Source: JBBROS01 sp043748985
Lineage (GTDB): Bacteria > Pseudomonadota > Alphaproteobacteria > Acetobacterales > Acetobacteraceae
Length of the DNA: 5,193 nt
Assembly (NCBI GenBank): GCA_043748985.1
Contig: JAYVEG010000099.1
Location: forward strand, 1 to 5,193
Direction of reading: 5' to 3'
In this document: one piece after another, positions 1 to 5,193 of the stretch
Numbering within the stretch: position 1 is the stretch's first letter
Layout: each line of letters begins with the position of its first letter
Notes under the pieces: model-generated
Told to the model about the DNA's origin: nothing
Database searches by the model: none
The model's input: the letters and a program-made list of their open reading frames with translations, nothing else
Made by a program: the position numbers and the translations under genes

Positions 1-31
1 GTCTCTGCGTCTTGGCGGTTCGATTTTTGAA
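1..31. other. Intergenic start downstream of birA; possible dispersed repeat end
   Basis: Only 31 bases follow the birA stop before the window ends. Bases 3-22 read as short repeating units around 'gcgtcttggcggttcg'. Similar 'cttggcg/gcgtctt' runs are a common dispersed intergenic motif in many bacterial genomes. No hairpin with a T-run can be judged in so little sequence, so no terminator is called. Confidence 0.3.
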
Positions 32-619
32 TCACGGGAGCTCGCCGGCAACCATGGGCGCTTCGCCTGGCACGAGCAGCGCGCCATCGTCGCGCAGGCC
101 GATGCCGGCCGGCCCGGCCGCGAGCCACGCGTCGCGGATCGGCGCGAAGCCCTGTTTTTCATAGACGGCGCGCCAGTGGCCGAGCGCCGCGAGCAGGCGC
201 GCGGCCACCGCGTCGACCGAGGCGCCGCCCAGGGCCGTAACGGGGCGGCCGAGACCCTCCGGCGCCCAGGCCAGGTTGATGCCGATGCCGACCACGAGCC
301 AGCCCGGCCCGGCATCCACCAGCACGCCGGCAACCTTGGCGCCGTGCAGCAGCAGGTCGTTCGGCCATTTCAGCTGCAGGTTCGGCCGGTCGAGCGCGTC
401 GTGCAGCGCCACGCCTGCGAGTAGCGACCAATGGCCAGGATGTCCGATCGCGCCGGTCCGCCACAGCACGGAAAGATGCAGGTTGCCCGCGTCGGATACC
501 CAGGCCCGTCCCAGCCGGCCCCGCCCGGCTGTCTGGCGCCGGGCCAGCAGGGCCACCTCTTTGGACCCTGCTTCGGCCCTTGCGATCAATTCGGCCTGGG
601 TGGAGGCGATCGCGTCCAC
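32..619 (-). CDS. birA: Biotin--[acetyl-CoA-carboxylase] ligase, short form without HTH
   Basis: A 195-residue protein with the catalytic core of biotin-protein ligases. It activates biotin with ATP to biotinyl-AMP and transfers it to a lysine of a carboxylase carrier domain. Seen are STQAEL (6-11), the biotinoyl-AMP loop GRGRLGRAW (32-40), NLHLSVLW, KWPND (84-88), GAKVAGVLVDAG and VVGIGINL (109-116). There is no N-terminal DNA-binding domain, so it should not act as a repressor. It is shorter than usual (about 235-270 residues). The GTG start at 619 falls inside the first beta strand: codons upstream, in frame but overlapping the previous gene, read PLET before VDAIASTQ, and contain no ATG, GTG or TTG. 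The C-terminal domain also lacks the strand normally found before the 'dGALL' segment. It lies 16 bases after the FAD enzyme with no clear ribosome-binding site. Acetyl-CoA carboxylase feeds malonyl units to polyene synthesis, but a functional link is inference. Confidence 0.85.
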   Translation of the reverse strand: MDAIASTQAELIARAEAGSKEVALLARRQTAGRGRLGRAWVSDAGNLHLSVLWRTGAIGHPGHWSLLAGVALHDALDRPNLQLKWPNDLLLHGAKVAGVLVDAGPGWLVVGIGINLAWAPEGLGRPVTALGGASVDAVAARLLAALGHWRAVYEKQGFAPIRDAWLAAGPAGIGLRDDGALLVPGEAPMVAGELP

Positions 620-635
620 CGTTTCGAGCGGAAGG

Positions 636-1928
636 CTACTCGGCAGCGACCATCTCCGGCACGCGCGGATGGGCCGGCACCGGGGGGTGCAGGCCGAGGC
701 GGAGGAGCCCGGCGGTCACGTAATAGATGGTCTTGAAGGCAAGCACCGGGACAAGCTGGCCCCAGGTGCCCCTCGGTGCGCCGGCCAACAGGCTGACGAG
801 GCCGTCGCGCATGCGGAGGAAGTTCCGGGGCGCCATGAACAGCAGGCGCAGTGCGGGGGTGTTGATGCGGTAGACCAGCCAGCCGAAGCGGGCCATGGCG
901 TGTCGCATCTCGCGCTCCATTCGGGCGGCCAACGCGCGGCCGCGGGCGGGGTCCTGCATCCAGGCCTCGGCCACGGCCACGGATTTCTCGCCCGACGACA
1001 TGGCGAGCAGCACGCCCGAGGAGAACATGGGATCGAGGAAGGCGAAGGCGTCGCCGATCATGAGGCAGCCATCGACGGCATTGGTGTCGGCGTAGTAGGA
1101 ATAATTCCCGGTGCCTGTGACATCGGACACCCGGGTTGCATTGCGCATGCGCGCGCTGACGGTGGGGCTGGCGGCGATGCGGGCGGCGAGCAGGTCGGCG
1201 GGGCGACCGTTACGGCCCTTGAAGGCTTCGGGATTGCCGACGAAGCCGACGCTCATGATGCCGTCGGGAAGGGGGATGAGCCAGAACCAGCCGTCCTCGG
1301 CCAGATGGACGCTGATGTAGCCTTCGCGCTCGCCGGTGCGGAATTCGGCGCCGGTGTAGTGGGCGTACACGGCGGCGGTGTTGTTGCGCTTGTTGGCCTG
1401 TTTCAAACCGAGGCGCCCGGCGGCGAACGTATCGCGGCCAGAGGCGTCGATGACGAGGCGGGGGCGGATGGTCATTTCGCCTTCAGCATCGGCGGCGGTG
1501 ACTTCGTGGCGGTCCTTGCCCGGGGTCATGCTGAGGGCGCGGGTGGCTTCCAGCGTACGGGCGCCCTTTGCTTGGGCGGTCTCGAACAGGATCTGGTCGA
1601 AGTCGGCGCGCTTGACCTGCCAGGAGGAGGGGAAGCGTTTGTCCATCGCGTTGGCGAAGGAGAACTGGACCTCCTTGCCGGTGTTGTCCGCGACGAATTC
1701 GGCGCCGGGCTTGCGGGTGCCGATGGCGGCCACGCGGTCGCGGATGCCGAGGCGGTCGAAGATGGCGGTGTTGAGCGGCAGCAAGCTCTCGCCGATATGG
1801 AAGCGGGGGTGCCGGTCCTTTTCCAGCAGCAGGACGTCGTGGCCACGCTCCGCGAGCAGCGCCGCGGCGGTGCATCCGGCAGGGCCGGCGCCGACGACGA
1901 GGATGTCGCATTCCAAGTTCCGCATCAT
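636..1928 (-). CDS. FAD-dependent oxidoreductase, flavin halogenase-like
   Basis: A 430-residue single-component flavoprotein fold. It has an N-terminal dinucleotide-binding motif ILVVGAGPAGCTAAALL (9-25) followed by LLLEKD. HIGESLLP (44-51) comes next, typical of the PltA/CmlS branch of flavin-dependent halogenases. A second FAD motif, GDAFAFLDPMFSSG, lies at 292-305. GWFWLIP (213-219) matches the GWxWxIP signature associated with flavin-dependent halogenases, and Lys73 (RKPGAEF) sits where that branch carries its catalytic lysine. It may therefore halogenate the aryl head, as in brominated xanthomonadins, but hydroxylation or desaturation is possible. The C-terminal third is rich in basic and hydrophobic residues and may touch the membrane. 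ATG 1928 overlaps the SDR stop (ATGA) with GGAGG at 1939-1935, 6 bases upstream. The family is secure; the reaction is not. Confidence 0.85.
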   Translation of the reverse strand: MMRNLECDILVVGAGPAGCTAAALLAERGHDVLLLEKDRHPRFHIGESLLPLNTAIFDRLGIRDRVAAIGTRKPGAEFVADNTGKEVQFSFANAMDKRFPSSWQVKRADFDQILFETAQAKGARTLEATRALSMTPGKDRHEVTAADAEGEMTIRPRLVIDASGRDTFAAGRLGLKQANKRNNTAAVYAHYTGAEFRTGEREGYISVHLAEDGWFWLIPLPDGIMSVGFVGNPEAFKGRNGRPADLLAARIAASPTVSARMRNATRVSDVTGTGNYSYYADTNAVDGCLMIGDAFAFLDPMFSSGVLLAMSSGEKSVAVAEAWMQDPARGRALAARMEREMRHAMARFGWLVYRINTPALRLLFMAPRNFLRMRDGLVSLLAGAPRGTWGQLVPVLAFKTIYYVTAGLLRLGLHPPVPAHPRVPEMVAAE

Positions 1929-2629
1929 GTCATGCCTCCATCGATGGCGATCGTCTGTCCCGAAATATAACCGGATTGGCGCGACACAAGGAAGCCGACG
2001 AGGTCCGCGACCTCCTCGGGGCGTCCGGCGCGCTTCATGGGCACGATCCCGTCGATGCGGGCCTTGTCCATGGCGGCATCCACGGCCGGCGAGGCGATGA
2101 CTCCCGGCGCGACGGCGTTGACGGTGACGCCGCGCGATGCGACCTCACGCGAGAGGGATTTCACCGCGCCGATGAGGCCGGCCTTCGCCGCACCATAGGC
2201 GACCTGGCCGCGGTTTCCGAGCAGGGCGGTGACGCTGGAGACGGCAACGATGCGCCCCCAGCGGGTTGCGAGCATGGGCAGCAAAGCGGGCTGGACGACG
2301 CCGAAGAAGCCGTCGAGCCCGACGCAAAGGGGTTTTCGCCATTGGGCGGCGGACATGCCGGCCATCACGACGTCGTCATGCACCCCCGCATTGTGGACGA
2401 TGACCTGGAGCGGGCCTTCAGCCAGGAGGGTGGCCATGGCGGCGGCGGTGGCGTCGGGGTCGGCGAGGTCGAAGAGGGTGGGGGCACCGCCGATCTCGGT
2501 TGCCAGGGCGTGGGCGCCGGCCGCGTTGGCGTGGGCGTGGACCGTGACGGACAGGCCGTCGGCGGAGAGCCTGCGGCAGATGGCGGCGCCGAGCGGGCTG
2601 GCGCCGCCGGTGACCAAAGCCCGGATCAT
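1925..2629 (-). CDS. SDR-family 3-oxoacyl-ACP reductase (FabG/ApeQ-like), atypical active site
   Basis: A 234-residue classical short-chain dehydrogenase that would reduce the 3-oxoacyl-ACP produced by the ketosynthase, using NAD(P)H. Visible elements are the Rossmann start LVTGGASPLGAAI (5-17), the HNAG strand (79-82), SSV with catalytic Ser132, and YGAAK with Tyr145 and Lys149. The PG loop (VNAVAPGVI) and the C-terminal GYISGQTIAIDGGM signature are also present. Two positions are unusual. An ungapped comparison with E. coli FabG puts Gly104 (VGLDGFF) where the tetrad Asn (TNL) is expected, and the second Gly of TGxxxGxG is Pro12. The Ser-Tyr-Lys triad is intact, so activity is still likely. 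The gene is coupled on both sides by ATGA overlaps. The CCTCC just before its ATG is not a ribosome-binding site, whereas GGAGG inside its own last codons serves the next gene. Confidence 0.92.
   Translation of the reverse strand: MIRALVTGGASPLGAAICRRLSADGLSVTVHAHANAAGAHALATEIGGAPTLFDLADPDATAAAMATLLAEGPLQVIVHNAGVHDDVVMAGMSAAQWRKPLCVGLDGFFGVVQPALLPMLATRWGRIVAVSSVTALLGNRGQVAYGAAKAGLIGAVKSLSREVASRGVTVNAVAPGVIASPAVDAAMDKARIDGIVPMKRAGRPEEVADLVGFLVSRQSGYISGQTIAIDGGMT
1935..1939 (-). promoter_or_regulatory. Ribosome-binding site for the FAD enzyme, inside the SDR coding end
   Basis: On the minus strand the bases read GGAGG, 6 bases before ATG 1928. They are also part of the codons for the conserved Asp-Gly-Gly-Met end of the SDR. 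This supports ATG 1928 as the start rather than the adjacent ATG at 1925. Confidence 0.7.
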
Positions 2630-3051
2630 GGGAGGGCGATCATGGCGCGGGCGGAGAGCAGTGTCCTGCCGGTGATATCGGTCACCAGCAGGTCATACAG
2701 CATCCCGCCGGCCTCGGCATGTTCGAGCGTGGCCTCGATGCCGAGCGTGCCGAAAGCGGGATCGTCGAGGTGCATCACGGTCAGCACGACATCGCGCAGG
2801 CGGGCGACGTAGCCGGGCTTCTGCGCTACGCCGCCGGCGCGCATGGCGCCGTGCAGGGCGGCGGCCTGCAGGGCGTATTCCGCGGCGCAGATCGCATGCA
2901 GGCGGCCGGCGCGGCGCAAGGGGTTGTCTGGGGCGAGGTGGGAGCGGCTGCGGCAGAGGATGCGCTGCGCGTCCCATTCGACGATGGCGTCCAGGAGGAC
3001 CATCGCGCCGGCGTGCGGCAGCAGGGCAGCGAGATCCGGGTCTTGGATCAT
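2626..3051 (-). CDS. Hotdog-fold 3-hydroxyacyl-ACP dehydratase (ApeP-like)
   Basis: A 141-residue single-hotdog protein. The N terminus has LLPHAGAMVLLDAIVEW (10-26), which matches the 'PH..pM.llD.i' catalytic-His strand of FabA/FabZ-type dehydratases (His13). The central helix CAAEYALQAAALHGA (55-69) offers the acidic partner Glu58. It would remove water from the 3-hydroxyacyl-ACP left by the ketoreductase, making the trans double bonds of the polyene. In APE systems this type (ApeP) works with a second dehydratase (ApeI), which is not in this window. The length fits the family. The ATG at 3051 overlaps the preceding stop (ATGA), and the next gene overlaps its stop in the same way. The bases upstream hold no Shine-Dalgarno, so coupling to the preceding gene is likely. 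The family match is solid; the exact substrate is inferred from context. Confidence 0.88.
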   Translation of the reverse strand: MIQDPDLAALLPHAGAMVLLDAIVEWDAQRILCRSRSHLAPDNPLRRAGRLHAICAAEYALQAAALHGAMRAGGVAQKPGYVARLRDVVLTVMHLDDPAFGTLGIEATLEHAEAGGMLYDLLVTDITGRTLLSARAMIALP

Positions 3052-3848
3052 GGGCACGCGATTTCGACCGCGAGATGCCCCTGCAGATAGGGCACGGCAT
3101 GCGCCGAGGACGCGCGCATCGCCAGCGCCACCAGCAAGGGCAGGCTCTCGGCCACGGTGTTTTCGCGTCGAAGCCGGGCCAACGCTTCGGGCAGCGCGGA
3201 ACCCGGCCCCGCACCCGCGCGCCAACCCACGCGCAGCAGCGGCACGCCGTCCTGCGGCGGCCCCAGCACCAGCGCTGTCGCGAAGGCGGCCCCGGTGGGG
3301 CGCAGGGCGGCGAGTGGCGGCGGCAGGGGGTGGTCGTAGCAGCACAGCAGGACCGGCGCCTGCTCGGCGGCCAGCTCTGCCATCGCCTTGAGGAGCGAGG
3401 CGGCCCAGGTGGCGTCGTGCGCGCCGAGGCAGGTCACGGGTTGGCGGCTGCCGTGGGCGATAGACCAGTAGCCGGCCGGGGCGTTGTGGACGGAGTTGTG
3501 GAACTGTGTCGGCGAGACGACCCGTTCGCCTTCGGCCGCGGTGGCCAGGGCGTTCAGGATGCTGCCGACGACCAGGCCATCGCCGTTGCTGCTGCCGAAC
3601 ACGCAGCGCAGGGTGGCGGGGTCGATGCCGGAGCTTGCCGCGGCCTCGGCAGCCACGGCCAGGGCCAGGCGGATCACCGGGCCGGCGCGGCGGCGCTCCG
3701 TCGGCGGCAGCATGGTGGGCGGCGGCGGGGGCTGTGCGGTGTCGGTCCAGGGCGCCTCGCCTGCCAGCACCGGCCGGGCTGCGATCCAGCCGGGCATGCC
3801 CTGGGCCCAGACCGAGACGCCGAGGACGGATGCGAGCAGCTCGGTCAC
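3048..3848 (-). CDS. Beta-ketoacyl synthase chain length factor (ApeC-like, KS N-terminal domain only)
   Basis: A 266-residue protein matching only the N-terminal half of a ketosynthase (Ketoacyl-synt_2 type). It carries the family hallmark PTQFHNSVHNAPAGYWSIA at about 113-131, followed by VTCLGAHDATWAASLL (138-153). That second stretch falls where an active ketosynthase has its nucleophilic Cys (TACASS in the neighbour). Here the aligned residue is Gly, Cys140 being two residues earlier, and the His-containing C-terminal domain is absent. It should therefore be catalytically silent and act as the partner (chain length factor) of the upstream ketosynthase, as reported for ApeC with ApeO. A proline-rich loop (residues 39-49, five consecutive Pro) follows the N-terminal strand. 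The GTG start at 3848 overlaps the previous stop (GTGA). An open frame continues upstream, but only as a shadow of the ketosynthase. No Shine-Dalgarno is visible, so translation is probably coupled. Confidence 0.87.
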   Translation of the reverse strand: MTELLASVLGVSVWAQGMPGWIAARPVLAGEAPWTDTAQPPPPPTMLPPTERRRAGPVIRLALAVAAEAAASSGIDPATLRCVFGSSNGDGLVVGSILNALATAAEGERVVSPTQFHNSVHNAPAGYWSIAHGSRQPVTCLGAHDATWAASLLKAMAELAAEQAPVLLCCYDHPLPPPLAALRPTGAAFATALVLGPPQDGVPLLRVGWRAGAGPGSALPEALARLRRENTVAESLPLLVALAMRASSAHAVPYLQGHLAVEIACP

Positions 3849-5011
3849 GCCGCGAAGACCAGGGAGCAGTTCACGCCGCCGAAGCCGAAGGAGTTGCTGA
3901 CCACGGTCCGAACCTCGGCGGCACGCAAGCCGAGCACGACGTCGGCGCGGAACGACGGGTCCGCGGCATCGAGGCCCAGGCAGCCGGCGATGACGCCAGC
4001 GGCCATGCACTCGCGCGCGACCAGCGCCTCCAGCACCCCGCAGGCGCCGAGCGTGTGGCCTGTCCACGCCTTCGTGCTGCTGCAGGCCACGCGGTCGCCG
4101 AACACGGTGAAGACGGCGGCATCCTCGGCCGCGTCGTTGGCGCGGGTGCCGGTGCCGTGCAGGTTGATCCAGTCGACTGCGCCTGGCCCGATCCCGGCCC
4201 GGCGCAGCGCCTGGCGCATGGCGCCGACCGCCCCGGCGCCCTCGGGGTGTGGGGTGGACATATGGTAGCCGTCGCTGGAGGCGCCGCCGCCCAGCAGGCG
4301 CATGCCCACCCCGTCCCGCTCAAGCAGCGCGAACCCGGCTGCCTCGCCGATCGAGATGCCGGCGCGGTCTGCGGCACAGGGGCGGCACGGCACCGGGGAT
4401 ACGAGTTCAAGTGCGGCAAAGCCCTGCAGCGTCATGCGGCACAGGCTGTCCGCACCGCCGACGACGGCCGCGTCGCACAGGCCGGCCGCCATGAGTTGCT
4501 GGGCGTCCAGGAAGCAGCGGGCGCTGCTGGCGCAGGCGGTGGAGACGACGAAGGACGGGCCGCGCAAGCCGAGTGCTGTGCACACGTAGGCGGCGACGCT
4601 GTAGAGGTCCTGCGTGTGGGCGTAGTCGAAGCTGCCGGGCAGGGGGCCGTCGCCGACGCGGCCGCGATAGGCTTCTTCGGCCGCGTGCACGCCGCTTGTG
4701 CTGGTGCCGAGAATGACGGCGATGCGGTCGGCGCCGTAGCGTGCGACGGCACCTGCCACCGCTTCGTCGAACCGGTCGGCCCGCAGCGCCATGTCGGCCA
4801 GGCGGTTGTTGCGGCAGTCGAAATTGGCCATGCGGTCGGGCAGGCGATGCGCCTCGATCCCTGGGACGCGCCCGATCCAGCCGCCAACGGCCGGGTCGAA
4901 GTCGTTGAGGCGAAGGCCGCTGCGCTGGGTCAGCAGCGCCGCGCGGTGGGCGGCGGCCCCGACCCCCAGGGCGCTTGCCGCCGTCAGCGCCGTCATCACC
5001 AGTGGGTCCAC
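3845..5011 (-). CDS. Beta-ketoacyl-ACP synthase (ApeO/FabF-like) of an aryl polyene cluster
   Basis: A 388-residue condensing enzyme of the KAS I/II thiolase fold. It would join malonyl-ACP units to the growing acyl chain in the cytoplasm. The catalytic triad is complete: Cys160 in VSTACASSA, His285 in NLHGTGTRAND and His319 in KAWTGHTLGACG, with the conserved Lys314 just before it. The C-terminal glycine-rich signature SFGFGGVNCSLVF is present at about 374-386. The protein is slightly shorter than FabF (about 410 residues), mainly because its N terminus is compact. The GTG start at 5011 is preferred over the ATG at 4996 because GGAGG (5021-5017) lies 5 bases upstream and the GTG directly follows the previous stop. 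The end overlaps the next gene by GTGA. Next to a half-length ketosynthase homologue it resembles the KS of the ApeO:ApeC pair known from APE systems. A housekeeping FabF role is unlikely given the neighbours. Confidence 0.9.
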   Translation of the reverse strand: MDPLVMTALTAASALGVGAAAHRAALLTQRSGLRLNDFDPAVGGWIGRVPGIEAHRLPDRMANFDCRNNRLADMALRADRFDEAVAGAVARYGADRIAVILGTSTSGVHAAEEAYRGRVGDGPLPGSFDYAHTQDLYSVAAYVCTALGLRGPSFVVSTACASSARCFLDAQQLMAAGLCDAAVVGGADSLCRMTLQGFAALELVSPVPCRPCAADRAGISIGEAAGFALLERDGVGMRLLGGGASSDGYHMSTPHPEGAGAVGAMRQALRRAGIGPGAVDWINLHGTGTRANDAAEDAAVFTVFGDRVACSSTKAWTGHTLGACGVLEALVARECMAAGVIAGCLGLDAADPSFRADVVLGLRAAEVRTVVSNSFGFGGVNCSLVFAA

Positions 5012-5193
5012 CTACGCCTCCGCCGCCATCGTGTCGTTCGCCGTCTCGTCGGGTCCGGCGCCGGCGAAGGCGAAGGAGAAGGCCATCGCCAGCACCGCGC
5101 CGATCGCGACCGTCATGCCGATGTCGCGCAGAAGCGGCGTCTGGCAACCCGCGAGCAAGCCGAAAGTGAGCAGGGTCATGGCGCAGCAGGTGA
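5012..5193 (-). CDS. MMPL/RND-family exporter, C-terminal end (partial)
   Basis: This is the last 59 codons of a gene that begins beyond the right edge; it ends at TAG (5014-5012). The translation has two hydrophobic segments joined by a short polar turn: MTLLTFGLLAGCQTPLLRDI, then GMTVAIGAVLAMAFSFAFAG. An acidic, soluble tail follows and ends in MAAEA. This looks like the final two transmembrane helices of an MMPL/RND-type permease, where a 'TFGLLA...P.LR.IG.TVA.G' pattern is usual. In aryl polyene clusters an exporter of this kind (ApeM-like) lies near the ketosynthase genes and is thought to carry the polyene or its lipid conjugate across the inner membrane. The stop abuts the GTG of the next gene, so the two are probably co-transcribed. 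The identification rests on a short tail and on context. Confidence 0.72.
   Translation of the reverse strand, partial: TCCAMTLLTFGLLAGCQTPLLRDIGMTVAIGAVLAMAFSFAFAGAGPDETANDTMAAEA
5017..5021 (-). promoter_or_regulatory. Ribosome-binding site deciding the GTG start of the ketosynthase
   Basis: GGAGG on the minus strand lies 5 bases upstream of GTG 5011, inside the last codons of the exporter gene. This makes GTG 5011 a better start than the ATG at 4996, which has no comparable site at suitable spacing. Confidence 0.65.

Noticed and set aside
620..635. The gap between the FAD enzyme and the biotin ligase as a terminator or promoter.
   Set aside because: Sixteen bases with no inverted repeat, T-run or promoter-like hexamers.
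276..1970. A 564-codon open frame on the plus strand.
   Set aside because: It lies opposite the FAD enzyme and biotin ligase, which carry clear family motifs. The plus-strand product is Gly/Ala/His-rich with no recognisable domain, as expected for antisense frames in high-GC DNA.
3138..3140. Cys140 or its surroundings in the chain length factor as a normal ketosynthase nucleophile (codon 3431-3429 region considered as well).
   Set aside because: In alignment with the neighbour's TACASS motif the Cys is two residues early, and the domain carrying both catalytic His residues is missing, so ordinary condensing activity is unlikely.
3048..4067. A longer, 339-codon version of the chain length factor starting inside the ketosynthase.
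   Set aside because: The extra N-terminal part is an Arg-rich shadow of the ketosynthase frame. Family similarity begins at GTG 3848, which overlaps the ketosynthase stop.
3075..4268. A 397-codon open frame on the plus strand across the ketosynthase and chain length factor genes.
   Set aside because: Low-complexity Arg/Gly/Gln/His-rich translation with no motif, opposite two well-supported condensing-enzyme genes.
4407..5147. A 246-codon minus-strand frame overlapping the exporter end and the ketosynthase.
   Set aside because: Its translation is Arg/Gly-rich and repetitive, while the overlapping frames encode the exporter helices and the ketosynthase.
1..5193. tRNA, rRNA, CRISPR array, insertion sequence or attachment site.
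   Set aside because: The window is filled by tightly packed coding genes; no regularly spaced repeats, transposase motifs or RNA-gene signatures were seen.

Overview
The window is a compact, high-GC stretch in which every supported gene lies on the minus strand, so transcription runs from the right end (5193) to the left end (1). The gene set is an exporter of the MMPL/RND type, a ketosynthase, a half-length ketosynthase-like chain length factor, a hotdog dehydratase, an SDR ketoreductase and an FAD-dependent halogenase-like enzyme. That is the core of an aryl polyene (APE) or xanthomonadin-type pigment cluster. Such clusters are typical of Gram-negative bacteria. The GC-rich coding suggests a high-GC proteobacterium (beta-, gamma- or alpha-), but nothing here fixes the genus.

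Layout in transcription order: the C-terminal end of an MMPL-family exporter (5193-5012, cut by the window edge); a full ketosynthase with an intact Cys-His-His triad (5011-3845); a 266-residue ketosynthase N-terminal-domain protein without a catalytic Cys at the expected place (3848-3048); a small ApeP-like hotdog dehydratase (3051-2626); a FabG/ApeQ-like SDR (2629-1925); a 430-residue FAD enzyme with a GWxWxIP motif (1928-636); and a short biotin-protein ligase (619-32). The first 31 bases hold the start of an intergenic region that resembles a dispersed repeat. There is no gene-free stretch longer than 31 bases.

The pigment genes are packed with no spacers: TAG directly followed by GTG, then one GTGA and three ATGA overlaps. 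Only the ketosynthase and the FAD enzyme have a clear GGAGG ribosome-binding site; the three genes between them appear to depend on translational coupling. Together they would build a polyene on an acyl carrier protein by repeated condensation (ketosynthase plus chain length factor), ketoreduction (SDR) and dehydration (hotdog) without enoyl reduction, leaving conjugated double bonds. The FAD enzyme could halogenate or oxidise the aryl head, and the exporter would move the product or its lipid-linked form outward. Carrier proteins, the acyl/aryl-activating ligase and the acyltransferases expected for such a cluster are not in the window and would lie upstream, beyond 5193.

The points most worth a second look are the SDR, which lacks the catalytic-tetrad Asn; the FAD enzyme, which keeps a candidate halogenase lysine; and the biotin ligase, which is shortened at both ends and sits at the tail of the operon. 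The pathway itself is a known type; no wholly new system is evident.
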